Below are positions 24,031-61,069 of a stretch of DNA of 64,000 nt, piece after piece (position 1 is the first letter of the stretch; each line of letters starts with the position of its first letter). The position numbers and the translations under genes are program-made. The stretch comes from Hydra vulgaris (lineage: Eukaryota > Cnidaria > Hydrozoa > Anthoathecata > Hydridae), in NCBI RefSeq assembly GCF_038396675.1, contig NC_088933.1, forward strand, positions 36,604,001 through 36,668,000, given 5' to 3'. The notes beneath the pieces were generated by a model. The model searched no databases. It had not been told where the DNA came from and saw nothing but the letters and a program-made list of their open reading frames with translations.

Positions 24031-24240
24031 TTACATTTCTTCCCTTGTCCTACCAGTTTGAGGTGCATATACTGATACTATATTAAACACTGACTTTCCA
24101 ATTCCTAATCTCAATACCATCACTTTCTCATTCACTCGTCTTACCTTAACTACATGATTTATCAATTTTTCTGCAACTTTATCAATTTTTCTTGCAGGCG
24201 GCATGTCTAGTTTTCTTTTACGTGCCATTTCTTTTCACTT
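24031..24240 (-). pseudogene. RTE-like LINE endonuclease fragment
   Basis: The minus strand reads AEKLINHVVKVRRVNEKVMV and GKSVFNIVSVYAPQTGRT. This VSVYAPQ.GRT block is diagnostic of the apurinic-type endonuclease of RTE-clade LINEs. DNA up to about 24700 may be more of the same insert (upstream on the minus strand). It sits inside the Ginger-type element, a third nesting level. Confidence 0.75.
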
Positions 24241-24704
24241 TTTATTTGCATTCAACCCTCATTGGCCAATCCAACCTTTAATCTCACACCTTTTATCACA
24301 TTGACACTCACCAGCTATATTACCAGGAGGTCAACTGGTGTTAGGACCAACCATGGATGCTTTAACATACTTGCTACTGGCCAGTGATGTGTTTCTGTCC
24401 AATGCCTTATCTGAGGCCAACAATATACCATCAGATGCGCCTCTTGTAAATTCGTGCAACAGGTGATGTGGTATTTTTTTTTAAACTTGATATTTTGGAG
24501 CCGATTTTACAACTGGATGCTTCCAAGCATTAACCTGTTTTATAGTTCAGGAAACTGAGTATTTTTATACTTAGTTTTCTGAGTGACAACATCACTAGGA
24601 AGTCTACCATCCAAGGTTAGCGAACGCCTCCTACCTTCACCACTTCAAAGTGGGGTTTTATTTCAGAGTTTTTCATCTCCTATGTGAATATCATTCACCG
24701 TGGC

Positions 24705-25500
24705 TAAAGAGTCTAACCTGCTCAGATCAGTTTAATGTCATGACCTGGACTGGCATTTGATTAAATTTAACACTTCGATTGATTTGAGCACGTACAAGTT
24801 ACATTTTGATTATACTTAGTATGTACGAGTTACATTTCGATTGAATTTAACATTTCAAGTCCTGGACACAACGTTAAACTGTTCTTTGGGGTAGGTGAGG
24901 CTTGAAAAAAAAAATTGCTGACTCAGCAAAAATAGGTGAAAATGTTAACGTCCCAAGAACATAAATATCTTAAGATTACACCAATATTAGAATTAAAATT
25001 TTAAAACGTTAAAATTTTGCTAAATGCTATTATACTAGTGTAGTTTGCGCCTAAACCAAAATTAAAAAAAAATTTAAACGATCAAAAATAGCAGACTCAA
25101 TAGTATTAAAAACTATTTTTAGCGATAATATATTTGATATGGTAATTGTAGGTTACTTTTAATTTTTTTTAGGCTCAGGCACTAAAATAATTAATAATGA
25201 ACATATCCTGAAAATTTGAAGCTAAAATAATGTTTTTTTATTGAGATATCATTATTTTCATTAAAAAACTAAAATTGAGGAAAATCAATTTTAAAATTAT
25301 AAATCATGTACACTACTCAGATAAATCATTAAAAACCACCAACACAATCTTTTGCATTTTCTTTATCTAATTTTTGTTTAAAATAGTTTTTTTCTAATAG
25401 ATCTTAATTTTTTTCCTTTTTTTTTTTCGTTTCTTCTGACATTTTTTTCTTATTTTTTAACCGTATGGAGTTTTAATAAACTCCAAACGGTAAAAGTACG
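24705..25500. other. Non-coding interior of the Ginger-type element
   Basis: No coding motif. Ends at the inner boundary of the right inverted-repeat region. Confidence 0.45.
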
Positions 25501-25751
25501 GTAAATTCACCTTGTATGTAATTTATGGGAGTAAAAATCTCATAATGGGAGTAAAAATTTAATATAAGATTTTTACTGGGGAGTAAAAATTAATTATGCG
25601 GTTTTTACTGGGGAGTAAAAAAAACGCGGAAGTAAAAATCTCATACTACACCGGTTGCATCGGGCGAATCTGCCCCATTGTCATGTTTAGAGTATGAACA
25701 ACTTTCTCCTTAAACCATCAGCTAATTTTGTGGAACATTATATACTAAAAT

Positions 25752-25802
25752 AATCCTTACACTATAGTGTAAGGATTTAAAGCTTATATATAAGCTTTAA
25801 AT
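25752..25802. repeat. Two abutting perfect palindromes
   Basis: 25752-25777 (26 bp, centred on CACTATAGTG) and 25775-25802 (28 bp, centred on ATATAT) overlap by a few bases. They lie in the 5' part of the pogo-like element. Confidence 0.95.
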
Positions 25803-26141
25803 ATGGCACTTGAATAATGCTGTACTGTCAAACGTCAGTGATTATAAACACGTTAAAAAAGTTTTTCAAAATTTACTTTGATGTATCAAAAATTAAAACG
25901 GCCCCATACACTCAAGTATGGTCCAATAAATATGATTTTTTTTTGAAAAAAGGATTGAATTACTACCAACCTTCACTTAGATTCCCAACTTGTTAAAGCG
26001 TCTAGCCTTTGAATAAACTCGAATGGGCCAATCTACCCCGTGGGCCAACGTGCCCCGGTCTCTCCTATCCCTAAAAATTACAGCGAAAGCTGAAATGACT
26101 GTGAACTAAAAAAATATTTAATGATTACTTAGGGGTTTATA

Positions 26142-26320
26142 ATGCAAAATTTGAAAGAGCGCATAGGGCAGCTAAAGTTGAAACAAAAAAGCACCGAAAA
26201 AAATGTCTTAAAACTTTTATATTTCAAAGACAAAACCAAAGTTCTCAAGAATTCTATCAAACTAAAATGCAATAACATCTACATATCCAAAGACGGAAAC
26301 AAGCTCAATACAATCCCGAG
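26142..26320 (+). pseudogene. LINE ORF1 C-terminal fragment
   Basis: Reads QLKLKQKSTEKNVLKLLYFK, KTKVLKNSIKLKCNNIYISK. The pattern of KTKVLK.S..LK..NI.I..D is typical of the C-terminal domain of LINE ORF1 proteins. Short and without flanking LINE sequence. Confidence 0.5.
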
Positions 26321-26837
26321 TACGTATTATCTTATATTTCGTCCGATAAACTTATAGTCCGAGAGTGAAATACCAAAAAAAGTATTGCAGCATTAACTGC
26401 AAAAGCAAAACTGCCAAAATAAGGGAAGTATTTTGTTTTAATTATGATATAATTTTTTGCAGATATTTCAGAAACTCTATACCACCAAGTTTTAAAAAGA
26501 AGTCTTTCAAATAAAATGTTCCCTATAATAAGCATGGTTGGAATTAGCAATATCGAATCCCTTAGCTTCATCTTTTCTTAAATAAATAACTTTTCTTAAA
26601 TAAATAACATCGACCCTGATGTAAATTTTTTTTCATCAATTTGTTTACAGATTGCTCCTATTATTTTTCAATTTTTAAGCACCAGCCGTAAAATGGGTTA
26701 GTCAAAGTTTTTTCATTTTCCAAGTAAAAGAAATTTTTTATAAATTTTTTTTATATAATAGTTTAAAAAAATTTATATTACAATAAAATAAAATATATAA
26801 AATTATATTATAAAACTAAAATATAAATCTTTGATTT

Positions 26838-27045
26838 TATGTTAATGGTGTTATGTTTATGCTAGTAATTAATAATTTATGTTAATGGTGTTATGTTTAT
26901 GCTAATAATTAATAATTTATGTTAATAGTGTTATGTTTATGTTAACAAATAATAATTTATGTTAATGATGTTATGTTTATGTTAGTAAATAATAATTTAT
27001 GTTAATGGTTTTATGTTTATGTTAATAAATAATAATTTATATTTT
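26838..27045. repeat. About 41-bp minisatellite, 5 copies
   Basis: Units contain GTTAATGGTGTTATGTTTAT followed by TAATAATTTAT with small variations. Confidence 0.9.
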
Positions 27046-27419
27046 TTAAACAATAAAATACAAATCGTATTTGTTTACCATAGCTATAAATCCATTTTAG
27101 CGTGGCAATAATGTTAAGAAAATAAAGTGGTGCGACGCTTCAATTTAGAATTACAATATTTTTAAAACCTTGCATATGGATTTATTTTTTTAAACGTGTT
27201 CAATAAATTGATGGACGGAGTGCATGGTCAAAGATATAAAATTTACATGCACATTATAAGAAATTTGATAAACCCTTATAACAAAAAAAAAACTATGTGA
27301 TTAAGGTTTTAACTTATTTTTCAAAAACAGATAAGCTAGGCTCTTTGCATAGACGTGTATCTTGTATAATAAATGCAAATAGTAAGCACGAAGTAAACAC
27401 AAAATTACCGTTCTCGCAA

Positions 27420-27666
27420 ATTCTTTTCTACTAACGAAGCAATGCATTCATGGTCAAACTTTACTAACTACTTTTAAGTTGTCAACCATTCAAAAGCAAC
27501 AAGAAATAACAGCAACCTAATTAGAATTCCAAAAACCCGACTTGAATTTGTAAAAATGTTCTTTCTTTTACTCTGGTGCAAGAGTCTGTTGTGATCTACC
27601 ACTAGAACTTAGAAATATCAACTCTTTGACTGATTTTAAAAATATGTTAAAAATTAATTTTAAATA
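27420..27666 (+). pseudogene. 3' terminal fragment of a LINE ORF2
   Basis: Broken frames read RIPKTRLEFVKMFF, then GARVCCDLPLELRNINSLTD and FKNMLKINFK before a stop at 27664. The ending with LP.ELRNI.SL..FK..L matches the C-terminal tail of many cnidarian LINE ORF2 proteins. Confidence 0.6.
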
Positions 27667-27834
27667 ATGATTTCTATAACATTGAATTTATAACTTCTTA
27701 TAACTTCAATTATGATAATTTTTATTGCGAAAACAATGTTTGTTTTATCTATTGATTCCCTTTTCTTGACAAAAATCATACATAAAAACAAAAACTTTAT
27801 TCTAAAATACAATTTTGATTTATCTAAGATCCGT

Positions 27835-27960
27835 GATAAAATCTGTGGTTCAAACCTCACCTCTGGGCAAGTTTTGCAACATCGGTTAGGAAGGAGGCGT
27901 GAACTTCTTATTAAATGCTCTTCTGTGGTAAGACCGTAAGGACTTCTTGGGGCAGGGGGG
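27835..27960 (+). mobile_element. tRNA-type SINE fragment
   Basis: Contains a B-box-like GTGGTTCAAACCTC followed by a GC-richer body (CTCTTCTGTGGTAAGACCGT). No clear A box is visible upstream. It ends in a G run at 27955-27967. A tRNA gene is unlikely because no acceptor stem can be paired. Confidence 0.45.
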
Positions 27961-27967
27961 GGGGGGG

Positions 27968-28710
27968 CAGAGAATTAATTTAGGGACCCGGATTAAAATT
28001 TTGCGGGGAGGCCTATTTTTTGTCGCTATGCTACTAAAGACATTTCCATATAATCAGAAAGAGAAAATATAATAAATGTCAAAAATATAATTCAAAAGTT
28101 AAATACGCAGTTATTATAAAAAGTATTTAAATATATCCGTACCTAGTTTTTAGCGGAGGGGGTACGCGTAGAAAGAGAAAGGGGGTCAAATTTCTAAATA
28201 TTTGACGACCCCTAATCATCATGAGTTTCCGCGCTCTTTATTTATTTAAAAAAAAAGGAACGTAAGAAACTTGCTTTGTGATACATTGCATCAACAAGAA
28301 AATAACTTATGAAAAATATAACCTATGTCCAAAATCAAATAAGAATCAGCAAATTATCTCAGATGAATAAATTTTTAAAGGGAGAAAAAAACAAAAACGG
28401 ATCAAATTTTTTGAACTTGAATCAACATGATTTTCACGATCATCTTATAAAACCTCTTATGACATCATTAGATCTCCTGAAATGATTTAGGTCGACAAAA
28501 ACTAACTAAAAAAAAATTATCAAAATATAAATAATAAATAACAGCTCTGCTTGTACTTAATAAAAAAACATAATATTCATATATTAATTATTAATAAATA
28601 AGTACTCTATATATAAATCATGTTTCTAAGTTTCTAAATCGCAATCTATAGCAATTATTTGATACCTCGTGTCTTACATATAAGTTCTTGTGAGTTAAAG
28701 GTGAAAAGTT
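27968..28710. other. Non-coding stretch downstream of the host gene
   Basis: A G-rich patch at 28155-28190, otherwise AT-rich; no coding signal. Confidence 0.5.
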
Positions 28711-28714
28711 GCGT

Positions 28715-28720
28715 TTTATT
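28715..28720 (-). terminator. Possible polyadenylation signal AATAAA
   Basis: AATAAA on the minus strand, about 205 bases downstream of the stop codon of the minus-strand host gene. Such hexamers are common by chance in AT-rich DNA. Confidence 0.35.
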
Positions 28721-28923
28721 TGAAACTCTTCGCATAACAAAAGGTTTAAAAGTAACATACAAAATTCTTCGAAAGAATTACTTTATGATTGGTTTCTTCA
28801 AAAGCAAAACTATGCACCAACTTTTCACAAACGTTGTCTTTAAAAACCCAATAGAATTTTGAAATACTTATCGAACTTCGGATCGAATATCGAATTTTAG
28901 AATATCGGATCGAATATCGAATT

Positions 28924-54304
<25,381 letters not shown>

Positions 54305-54358
54305 CTAAACAATTTATACATCCACACACACATATTTACATATAAGTAAAAAAAAAAA

Positions 54359-54780
<422 letters not shown>

Positions 54781-54920
54781 TAGCTCTAGTTTATCTATCG
54801 AGCACTCTTTAAGTATACAATATTATACCTGATAATATAAAGATATTTTCTTTATTTATATATATACACTTACATATATACATATATATATATACGTATA
54901 TATATATATACATATATATA

Positions 54921-55090
<170 letters not shown>

Positions 55091-55420
55091 TGAGACTGTC
55101 AGCTTCAAAACCGTCCCTTTGACGTTTTTTTCAATTTTGAATGAAGTGCGCCAAATGTCTTGTAATGGCTCGCACTTTATTGAAAAATAAAAAAAATGGT
55201 GCAAAACCGGTTCAATCCTATAGTTTTTACTTTGTAAAATTCAGCAAGTTGTGCAAAACCGGCTCTTTTTGTTTGCGCAGCTGCTTCAAAACCAGTTTAT
55301 TATTTCAGCCAATAGGAAAGCACTTATCATACCACGTGATCACAGTAGCTGATATTGAAAATTCTTTCGTTTTTAGTGCTTTTATCCTCTGGAAATTGCA
55401 AATTCTTCGTGATTTGTCAT

Positions 55421-55479
55421 GTAAGTAATAGAAAAAATAGAAAATATTTATGAAATATTAATTAACTAAACATTTACAG
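55421..55479 (+). other. Probable 5'-UTR intron of the Sola-type transposase
   Basis: Donor GTCAT|GTAAGTAAT and acceptor ATTTACAG|A, 11 bases before the ATG. 59 bp long, similar in size to the coding intron downstream. Confidence 0.55.
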
Positions 55480-55489
55480 ATTTTTTGCG

Positions 55490-57300
55490 ATGGAAAACAA
55501 TAGAATAGTAAAAAAAACAAGCAGACTGCAGTCACGCAAACGCATGGCAGACCCTGAAAACACAAAACGAGCAAGGGAGAAAAAAGCTAGGTATGCATTG
55601 CTGATGAAGTATTATTTGTAATTATGTTTATTAACTTTTAACTTCTATTTTTCTGCAGGTATTCAAAGAAGAGTCCATCAAAAATCCTTTCATGCAAGCA
55701 CATATTAGGTGCTTTCCAATGTCACTGCCTGTCACAGATTGATGTCACCACTTTCAATGAGCAATTTTATCAAACAAGTAAGAAAATGGACCAGGACAAC
55801 TTCATTTTGAAGCATTGTTCATCCCTACAGGCGAAACGTGTTAAAGGTGAATCAAATAGGAAAAGAGAATTTACTGTAAAATATTTTGTTACAAAGGCTG
55901 TCTCTTCCTCTATAAGAATACCAGTTTGTAGGAGAACATTTTTAGGAATATTAGGCATAAAAAAACATAGACTGCTTGGAGTTATTAGTAGATATCACAA
56001 ATCTGGTACTTCAGCCAAAAAAAGTAGAGGTGGAGACAGGAAAGCAGAGAAATTTGTTGAGAAAAAAGAGAAAGTAAATAAATTCATAGAATCATTTCAA
56101 GTTAGTGAAAAACATTACTGTAGATCACACTCAAAATGTAGGCAGTACTTACCAGCTGAACTCTCAACTGCTACAATGTGGAGGATGTATAACAAAAAGT
56201 GTGATAGTCAATTAAAAGTTAACAAATGGTTTTTTACTAATATATTCAATACAGAGTATAATCTAGGTTTTGGGACCCATAGAGTTGACACCTGCTCTGT
56301 ATGTTCTGAACTTAAAACTAGAATCAAAAATACAAAAGATTTCCAAGCCAGAGAAAAAATAATTTTAAAATTAAACATATATTGCCAAAGAGCTGATGCT
56401 TATTTTGACAAGCTTAGGGAAGAAAATGATGACCTCGTTAACCTATTTGATTGTGAGAAGAACCAAGCCTTACCTAAACTATCAGATCAAGCTGCATATT
56501 ATAGGAGGCAGCTCAATTTTTATAATTTTACAATTTTAAAAGGGAGCTCTCATAATACACTTAACAAAGAAAATATTGATTCTCACTATTGGATAGAGGG
56601 GGAGCAATCTAAGGGATCAAATGAAATTGCATCTGCTCTTTATTTTTCTCTGAATAATTTAAGCATATCTAGCAACACAAAAAGAGTCAGATTATGCTGT
56701 GATGGATACCCTGGGCAAAATAAGAATACAGTAATGATTGGTATGATCAGTTATTGGCTCCACAATAAAGCTCCTCCTCATATTCAAACAGTGGAACTAG
56801 ATTTCCCAGTAACAGGTCACTCCTTTATCCCACTAGATAGGGTGTTTGGCACCATTGAAAAAGTCATCAATAAGAAGGAGATCATTGTTAGCCCCAAAGA
56901 GTATGTGAAGGTCATTGAAAAACATTCTGCAGTTTTCCACTTAGGAGAAGATTATGAAATTTTTGATTGGAAAAGTTATTTGAAAACAATTCTAAGAAAT
57001 ATTGTTTCTTGGAATTTCAAAATAGCTAGTTGGAATTTCAAAATAGCTATTGTGTTAAAAAGACCAAGAATTATTGAGGTGAGAGGTGAACCTTTTTATA
57101 CAGTAGAAATTAATGCTTTTAAGTCATTGACAAAGAAAGGTAAAAATTTTAATTCAATTAATTTACCAATCATTCATTCACAAATTAAAATTAACCCAAA
57201 GAAAATAAAGGATGTAGAAAAGTTATTGAACTATCATTATGGTGTTGATTGGAGACAAGATCAAAATCTTGAGTTTTACAATAAAATCATACCTAATTAG
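55490..57300 (+). CDS. Sola2-like / DUF7869-type transposase, spliced
   Basis: Exon 1 55490-55590 (MENNRIVKKTSRLQSRKRMA, basic), intron 55591-55658 (GTATGC...TTTCTGCAG), exon 2 55659-57300. The split codon AG|G and the phase agree, giving about 580 residues. Motifs in order: HYCRSHSKCRQYLPAEL, FNTEYNLGFGTHRVDTCSVC (zinc-type Cys pair), LFDCEKNQALPKLSDQAAYY (likely first Asp), SHYWIEGEQSKGSNEIASAL, RLCCDGYPGQNKN (second Asp) and TGHSFIPLDRVFGTIEK (Asp/Glu). This order is that of the Sola2 / DUF7869 group. Oddities are an in-frame 21-bp duplication giving SWNFKIA twice, and a TAG at 57298 followed by 36 in-frame codons of an acidic tail (DGIDSDQDSESEENNE). The tail suggests the TAG is a recent nonsense change; all likely catalytic residues remain. 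Confidence 0.75.
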
Positions 57301-57837
57301 GAAATAGATGGCATTGACTCTGATCAGGACAGTGAATCAGAAGAAAATAATGAGCTGTGCAGTGGTGAAGATGGATCATCTGATGTTGATAATATTGATG
57401 TTAGGATTTAGTAATTTAAATTTTGTGAATTTAAAACTATTTTATTGTAAAGAATTTTTTATTATGACACTGACTTGCCTTTTTAATGTGTTTTTTAAGG
57501 TGCATATAAAAAAAAGAAAGCTATATAATTTTTGTCTTGCTAATTATTATCACAAAACAATTAAAATTTTGTTAAAATGTGCAGTGGCTGGATCAAAATC
57601 GGCTCTTTTTTGAAAAAAATGCCCTTTAATTAAATATTTCTATTCAATGATAATCACAATTACTGATATTTACATAGAAAACCATTCATTAGTGACTAAA
57701 CATGAGGTGTATATGTTTTTTTATTTTTTTTATTTGCTCAAAAAAAACCCTGTAAAATTTGCTTTAGTGCAAAGGGCCGGTTTTGAAGTTGACAGTCTCA
57801 TATATACATCTATATATATGTGTGTGTGGATGTATGT

Positions 57838-57975
<138 letters not shown>

Positions 57976-58049
57976 TGTTGGCTTTGGGAAGAGCGGAAGG
58001 AAAAAAGTGATTCTTACGCCAACATATACGTCACTTTTAATTACTTTTA

Positions 58050-58176
58050 ACTTTCGTCCAACATTTCCGTGTTGGACGAAAGTAAAAACCATTAATTTAA
58101 TTACAAATTAATCGTTTTTTAAAAAAACCACAAAAACGCAAATTTAATTGACCAGAATGTTTTTAAAAACATTCTG
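58050..58176. repeat. Hairpin and palindrome pair
   Basis: Hairpin arms 58050-58063 and 58070-58083 (14 bp, perfect, 6-bp loop), and a loopless 24-bp palindrome at 58153-58176 centred on TTTTAAAA. Confidence 0.9.
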
Positions 58177-58308
58177 AATGTTTTTAAAACATTTTGAATG
58201 TTTTTAACAATATAAACAACGTTTTTATTTTAATTTTTTTTAATAAAATGATTTATTTTTATTTTTTTTAATAAAATGTTTTTATTTTTATTTTTTTTAC
58301 TGTAAATC

Positions 58309-58555
58309 ATGCGCGGAGTGTTGCTACATCGACTATCTTATAGCCTGACTCGCAAGGGAGTGCTGCTACATCGACTGACAAATAGCCTGACTCGCAAGGG
58401 AGTGCTGCTACATCGACTGACAAATAGCCTGACTCGCAAGGGAGTGCTGCTACATCGACTGACAAATAGCCTGACCCGCAAGGGAGTGCTGCTACATCGA
58501 CTGACAAATAGCCTGACCCGCAAGGGAGTGCTGCTACATCGACTGAGGGTTTGGT
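58309..58555. repeat. 42-bp minisatellite, about 6 copies
   Basis: The unit contains GCAAGGGAGTGCTGCTACAT and CGACTGACAAATAGCCTGAC. 42 is a multiple of three, so several frames on both strands stay open ([14 protein letters not shown] repeats). It is much more GC-rich than its surroundings. The first and last units are diverged. No promoter or splice context supports a gene. Confidence 0.95.
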
Positions 58556-58667
58556 TGGGGCAGGCAGTCTATCATTATTAAAAAAAAAAATTCCGGTCTT
58601 GCATTTTAATTTTTACTTTTTGTCAACAAAATATGGAAAAAACTTTCGGACAACATCTAAGGGTTCT

Positions 58668-58797
<130 letters not shown>

Positions 58798-58829
58798 GCA
58801 CACACACACATACATATATATATCTAGAT

Positions 58830-58883
58830 AAATAAAAACAACTGATTAGCTGGATTAGTCCCACTAACCAGTTGTTTTTATTT
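58830..58883. repeat. Stem-loop, 20-bp arms
   Basis: Arms 58830-58849 and 58864-58883 with one mismatch; core AAATAAAAACAACTG / CAGTTGTTTTTATTT. Confidence 0.85.
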
Positions 58884-58889
58884 CTCTAA

Positions 58890-59500
58890 ATAAAATAAAT
58901 ATAGCATTATTATTTAATAATATTGAGCACTGTAACACATACAAGAATCTTTGTATTATTAAATCAAAATACTTAACCTCTAATATAATTTATACATCTA
59001 TATCTATACAAATATATATATATATATACAGCATGGAAAATAACAACCGGTCAACAGTCAATGACCGCTCAAAATGACTAAAACTGTTATTTTGACCTCC
59101 CAAAATAAACTCTTGCTGGTCATGGTTGATCGGTTGAAAAAAAAATCTGGGTTTTAAAAAACAAGGTTTGACAAAAAATCAGGATGTTATTTGGGAAATG
59201 AATATTCTAACATTTCATAAACCATTTAAATTTTGAAAAAGTGTATAAATAGTTTTATTGTTTATGATATTTTTGTTTATGATTTCAATTGTTAGCATGT
59301 CATTAAAGCGAAAAGTTTAAATTGAATTTTTTCTTAAATCCTTATTTTGTCAATACTATCTGGTTTTTTCCTTGGTTTTTAAAACGTTGTGTTAAACTAT
59401 TTTTTTATCAATGATTTAATAAATAAAAATGAATAATTTATTAAAAATTTTATATTATTAATTCTACTACTTAAAATATATTTGAATATATACTAGGGTT
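58890..59500. other. Non-coding stretch
   Basis: AT-rich. CCGGTCAACAGTCAATGACC at 59047-59066 and TGATCGGTTG near 59126 hint at a small repeat element, but ends are unclear. Confidence 0.4.
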
Positions 59501-59509
59501 GTTCACCAT

Positions 59510-59690
59510 AAACAAAAATTTACGAAAATTTCGCATTTTTATCTTCCGTATTTCAAGTTGCTATTGCAGAAGTTGTACATGCGCAAATTCACCTTCCGTA
59601 ACGCATTATACACATCATTACGAAAGAATACTTGCGAAATAGTTCCTTACGGAAGGAGCATTTCGGAATGTGCGCTTACGGAATAGACTC
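59510..59690. repeat. Cluster of TTCCGTA / TACGGAA / TACGAAA motifs, left
   Basis: At least eight related 7-8-mers in both orientations within 180 bp, such as CTTCCGTATT, TTACGAAAGA, CTTACGGAAG and TTTCGGAATG. Confidence 0.75.
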
Positions 59691-59792
59691 GAAAGCATTC
59701 ATTAAACTGTTATACAAAAAAATGTTATTACTTATTATTTAAGAAAAATAATATTGTTAAATGATTCTTCAATAGTTTAGACATTTATCTGG

Positions 59793-59940
<148 letters not shown>

Positions 59941-60290
59941 TACACACACACACATAATGACCTAGAAAGGTTAAGAAAGTTAGAATTGGGAAGAGGCTGA
60001 AACAGAAATTAAGGGGGCCTAACACAGCTAAAATTCAAATAGAAAAACTGAAACTTTGAGTTAGTTTTCAGAGAAAGGGCAACGCTCTTTCCACAACATG
60101 TCTCTATGCCAGTATTTATATATATTCATATTTATTAAGTACTGACTTTGGTTTACTTCTGACTTTGGGTTAGCAGAAATGGAGGTTTACTATTTATATT
60201 CTCATATATAAAAACTTTGTAAAATATTTGGTTCCAATACAAAGTTTAACTAAACTTTAAGTGTTGTTTGGCTGTTGTCAGTTCTTACTG

Positions 60291-60590
60291 AATCTTGCAA
60301 TTAACTTATCACTACCTTTCAGACTAGCTACAGCTCTTAAGCTTTCAGCGCTTGTATAGTCCTGGCGAGTTTCTATGTTAAAATTGTCTCCAGGAGTATA
60401 GACCCGGGGAAGGGTTGTCTTGTACGTGCCCGCTTTTTGCTACAAAATCTTGCAACTAATTTTTTACTGCTCTCCGAAATAGCTAGAGCTTTAAAACTTT
60501 AAGCAGTTGTATAGTCTCAATAACGTTGGGATGTTGAAAGTTAAAACATTTTCCAGGGCCACAAACGCCCTTCACACCCTGACTTTTTTT
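60291..60590. repeat. Diverged tandem duplication of about 155 bp
   Basis: 60291-60430 and 60447-60590 share TCTTGCAA, GACTAGCTACAGCT/AATAGCTAGAGCT, TTGTATAGTC and CCAGG. No coding frame. Confidence 0.75.
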
Positions 60591-61069
60591 TTATATAAAG
60601 GAAAACATTTTTAGAAAAAAATATTGAAAAGGATGCCTTTAAAATTAAAACATACTTGTTTTTATTGAGGTAAAAAAAGTGAAAGCACATAACTGACTAA
60701 ACATAAAATTATTCTACTTGAAAACAAGTGAGAGCAAGAAAAAGTGAGATTTTTAGGCATTTTATTATATAATTAAGTTTTAGGATTTATCACTTAAATT
60801 AGATCTTTTTTTGATTTCAACAAAGGCATTTTTTCCCGATTACGCAATTGCATTCGTATGTTAACGTTGTTCAAGTTATCTTCATTATTTAATTCTTATT
60901 CATTAAATGACATTCTAAAAAGTATATTTTATGAAAGTCTTGATTTTTTTTATAAAAGTTTAAAACTGAAACTTATCAATATCTAATAAAAAATTAGTAT
61001 TTTAATTACTTAGTTAATTATACGTATTTGATTCATAAAATGTATTAAATGTATTGCAATATAAATAAT

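Larger units (their letters stand above)
22845..25650. mobile_element. Ginger-type DNA transposon, 2.8 kb, CCGG duplication
   Basis: Ends TGTAGTATGAG at 22845 and CTCATACTACA at 25650, followed inward by long inverted repeats full of TTTTTACTCC / GGAGTAAAAA units (22855-22970 and 25526-25640). CCGG lies on both sides (22841-22844 and 25651-25654). Ginger elements are known for TGTNR ends and 4-bp duplications, and the exon at 23071 looks like the segment preceding a retroviral-type integrase. The integrase core itself is absent, so this copy is non-autonomous. It lies inside the pogo-like element and is therefore younger. Confidence 0.75.
20072..26065 (-). mobile_element. Pogo/Tigger-like transposon, 5.99 kb including a nested element
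   Basis: Left end GGGGAGACCGGGGCACGTTG at 20072; the right end at 26065 is its inverted counterpart (GGAGAGACCGGGGCACGTTG), one mismatch in 20. TA flanks both sides (20070-20071 and 26066-26067). Subterminal repeats of the type GGGGCARRTTGGCCCA recur near 20290, 22810-22840, 25660 and 26015-26040. It encodes the minus-strand transposase at 20472-22197. Without the Ginger-type insertion (22845-25650) it would be about 3.2 kb. Its 5' leader (22198-22844 and 25655-26065) is non-coding. Confidence 0.85.
55091..57800 (+). mobile_element. Sola-type DNA transposon, 2.7 kb, well preserved
   Basis: Left end TGAGACTGTCAGCTTCAAAA... and right end ...TTTTGAAGTTGACAGTCTCA are inverted repeats, about 29 of 31 matching through CCCTTTG. 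TATA lies on both sides, which would fit a 4-bp duplication but is uninformative in TA repeat DNA. AAAACCGGYTC repeats lie inside both ends (55204, 55256, about 55290 and 57594). It contains a three-exon transposase gene, the best-preserved DNA transposon in the window. Confidence 0.8.

Noticed and set aside
27835-27960. Functional tRNA gene
   Set aside because: Only a B-box-like sequence is visible; the cloverleaf cannot be paired.
58309-58581. CRISPR-like regular array or repeat protein gene
   Set aside because: Units are contiguous with no unique spacers, in eukaryotic DNA; it is a 42-bp minisatellite.
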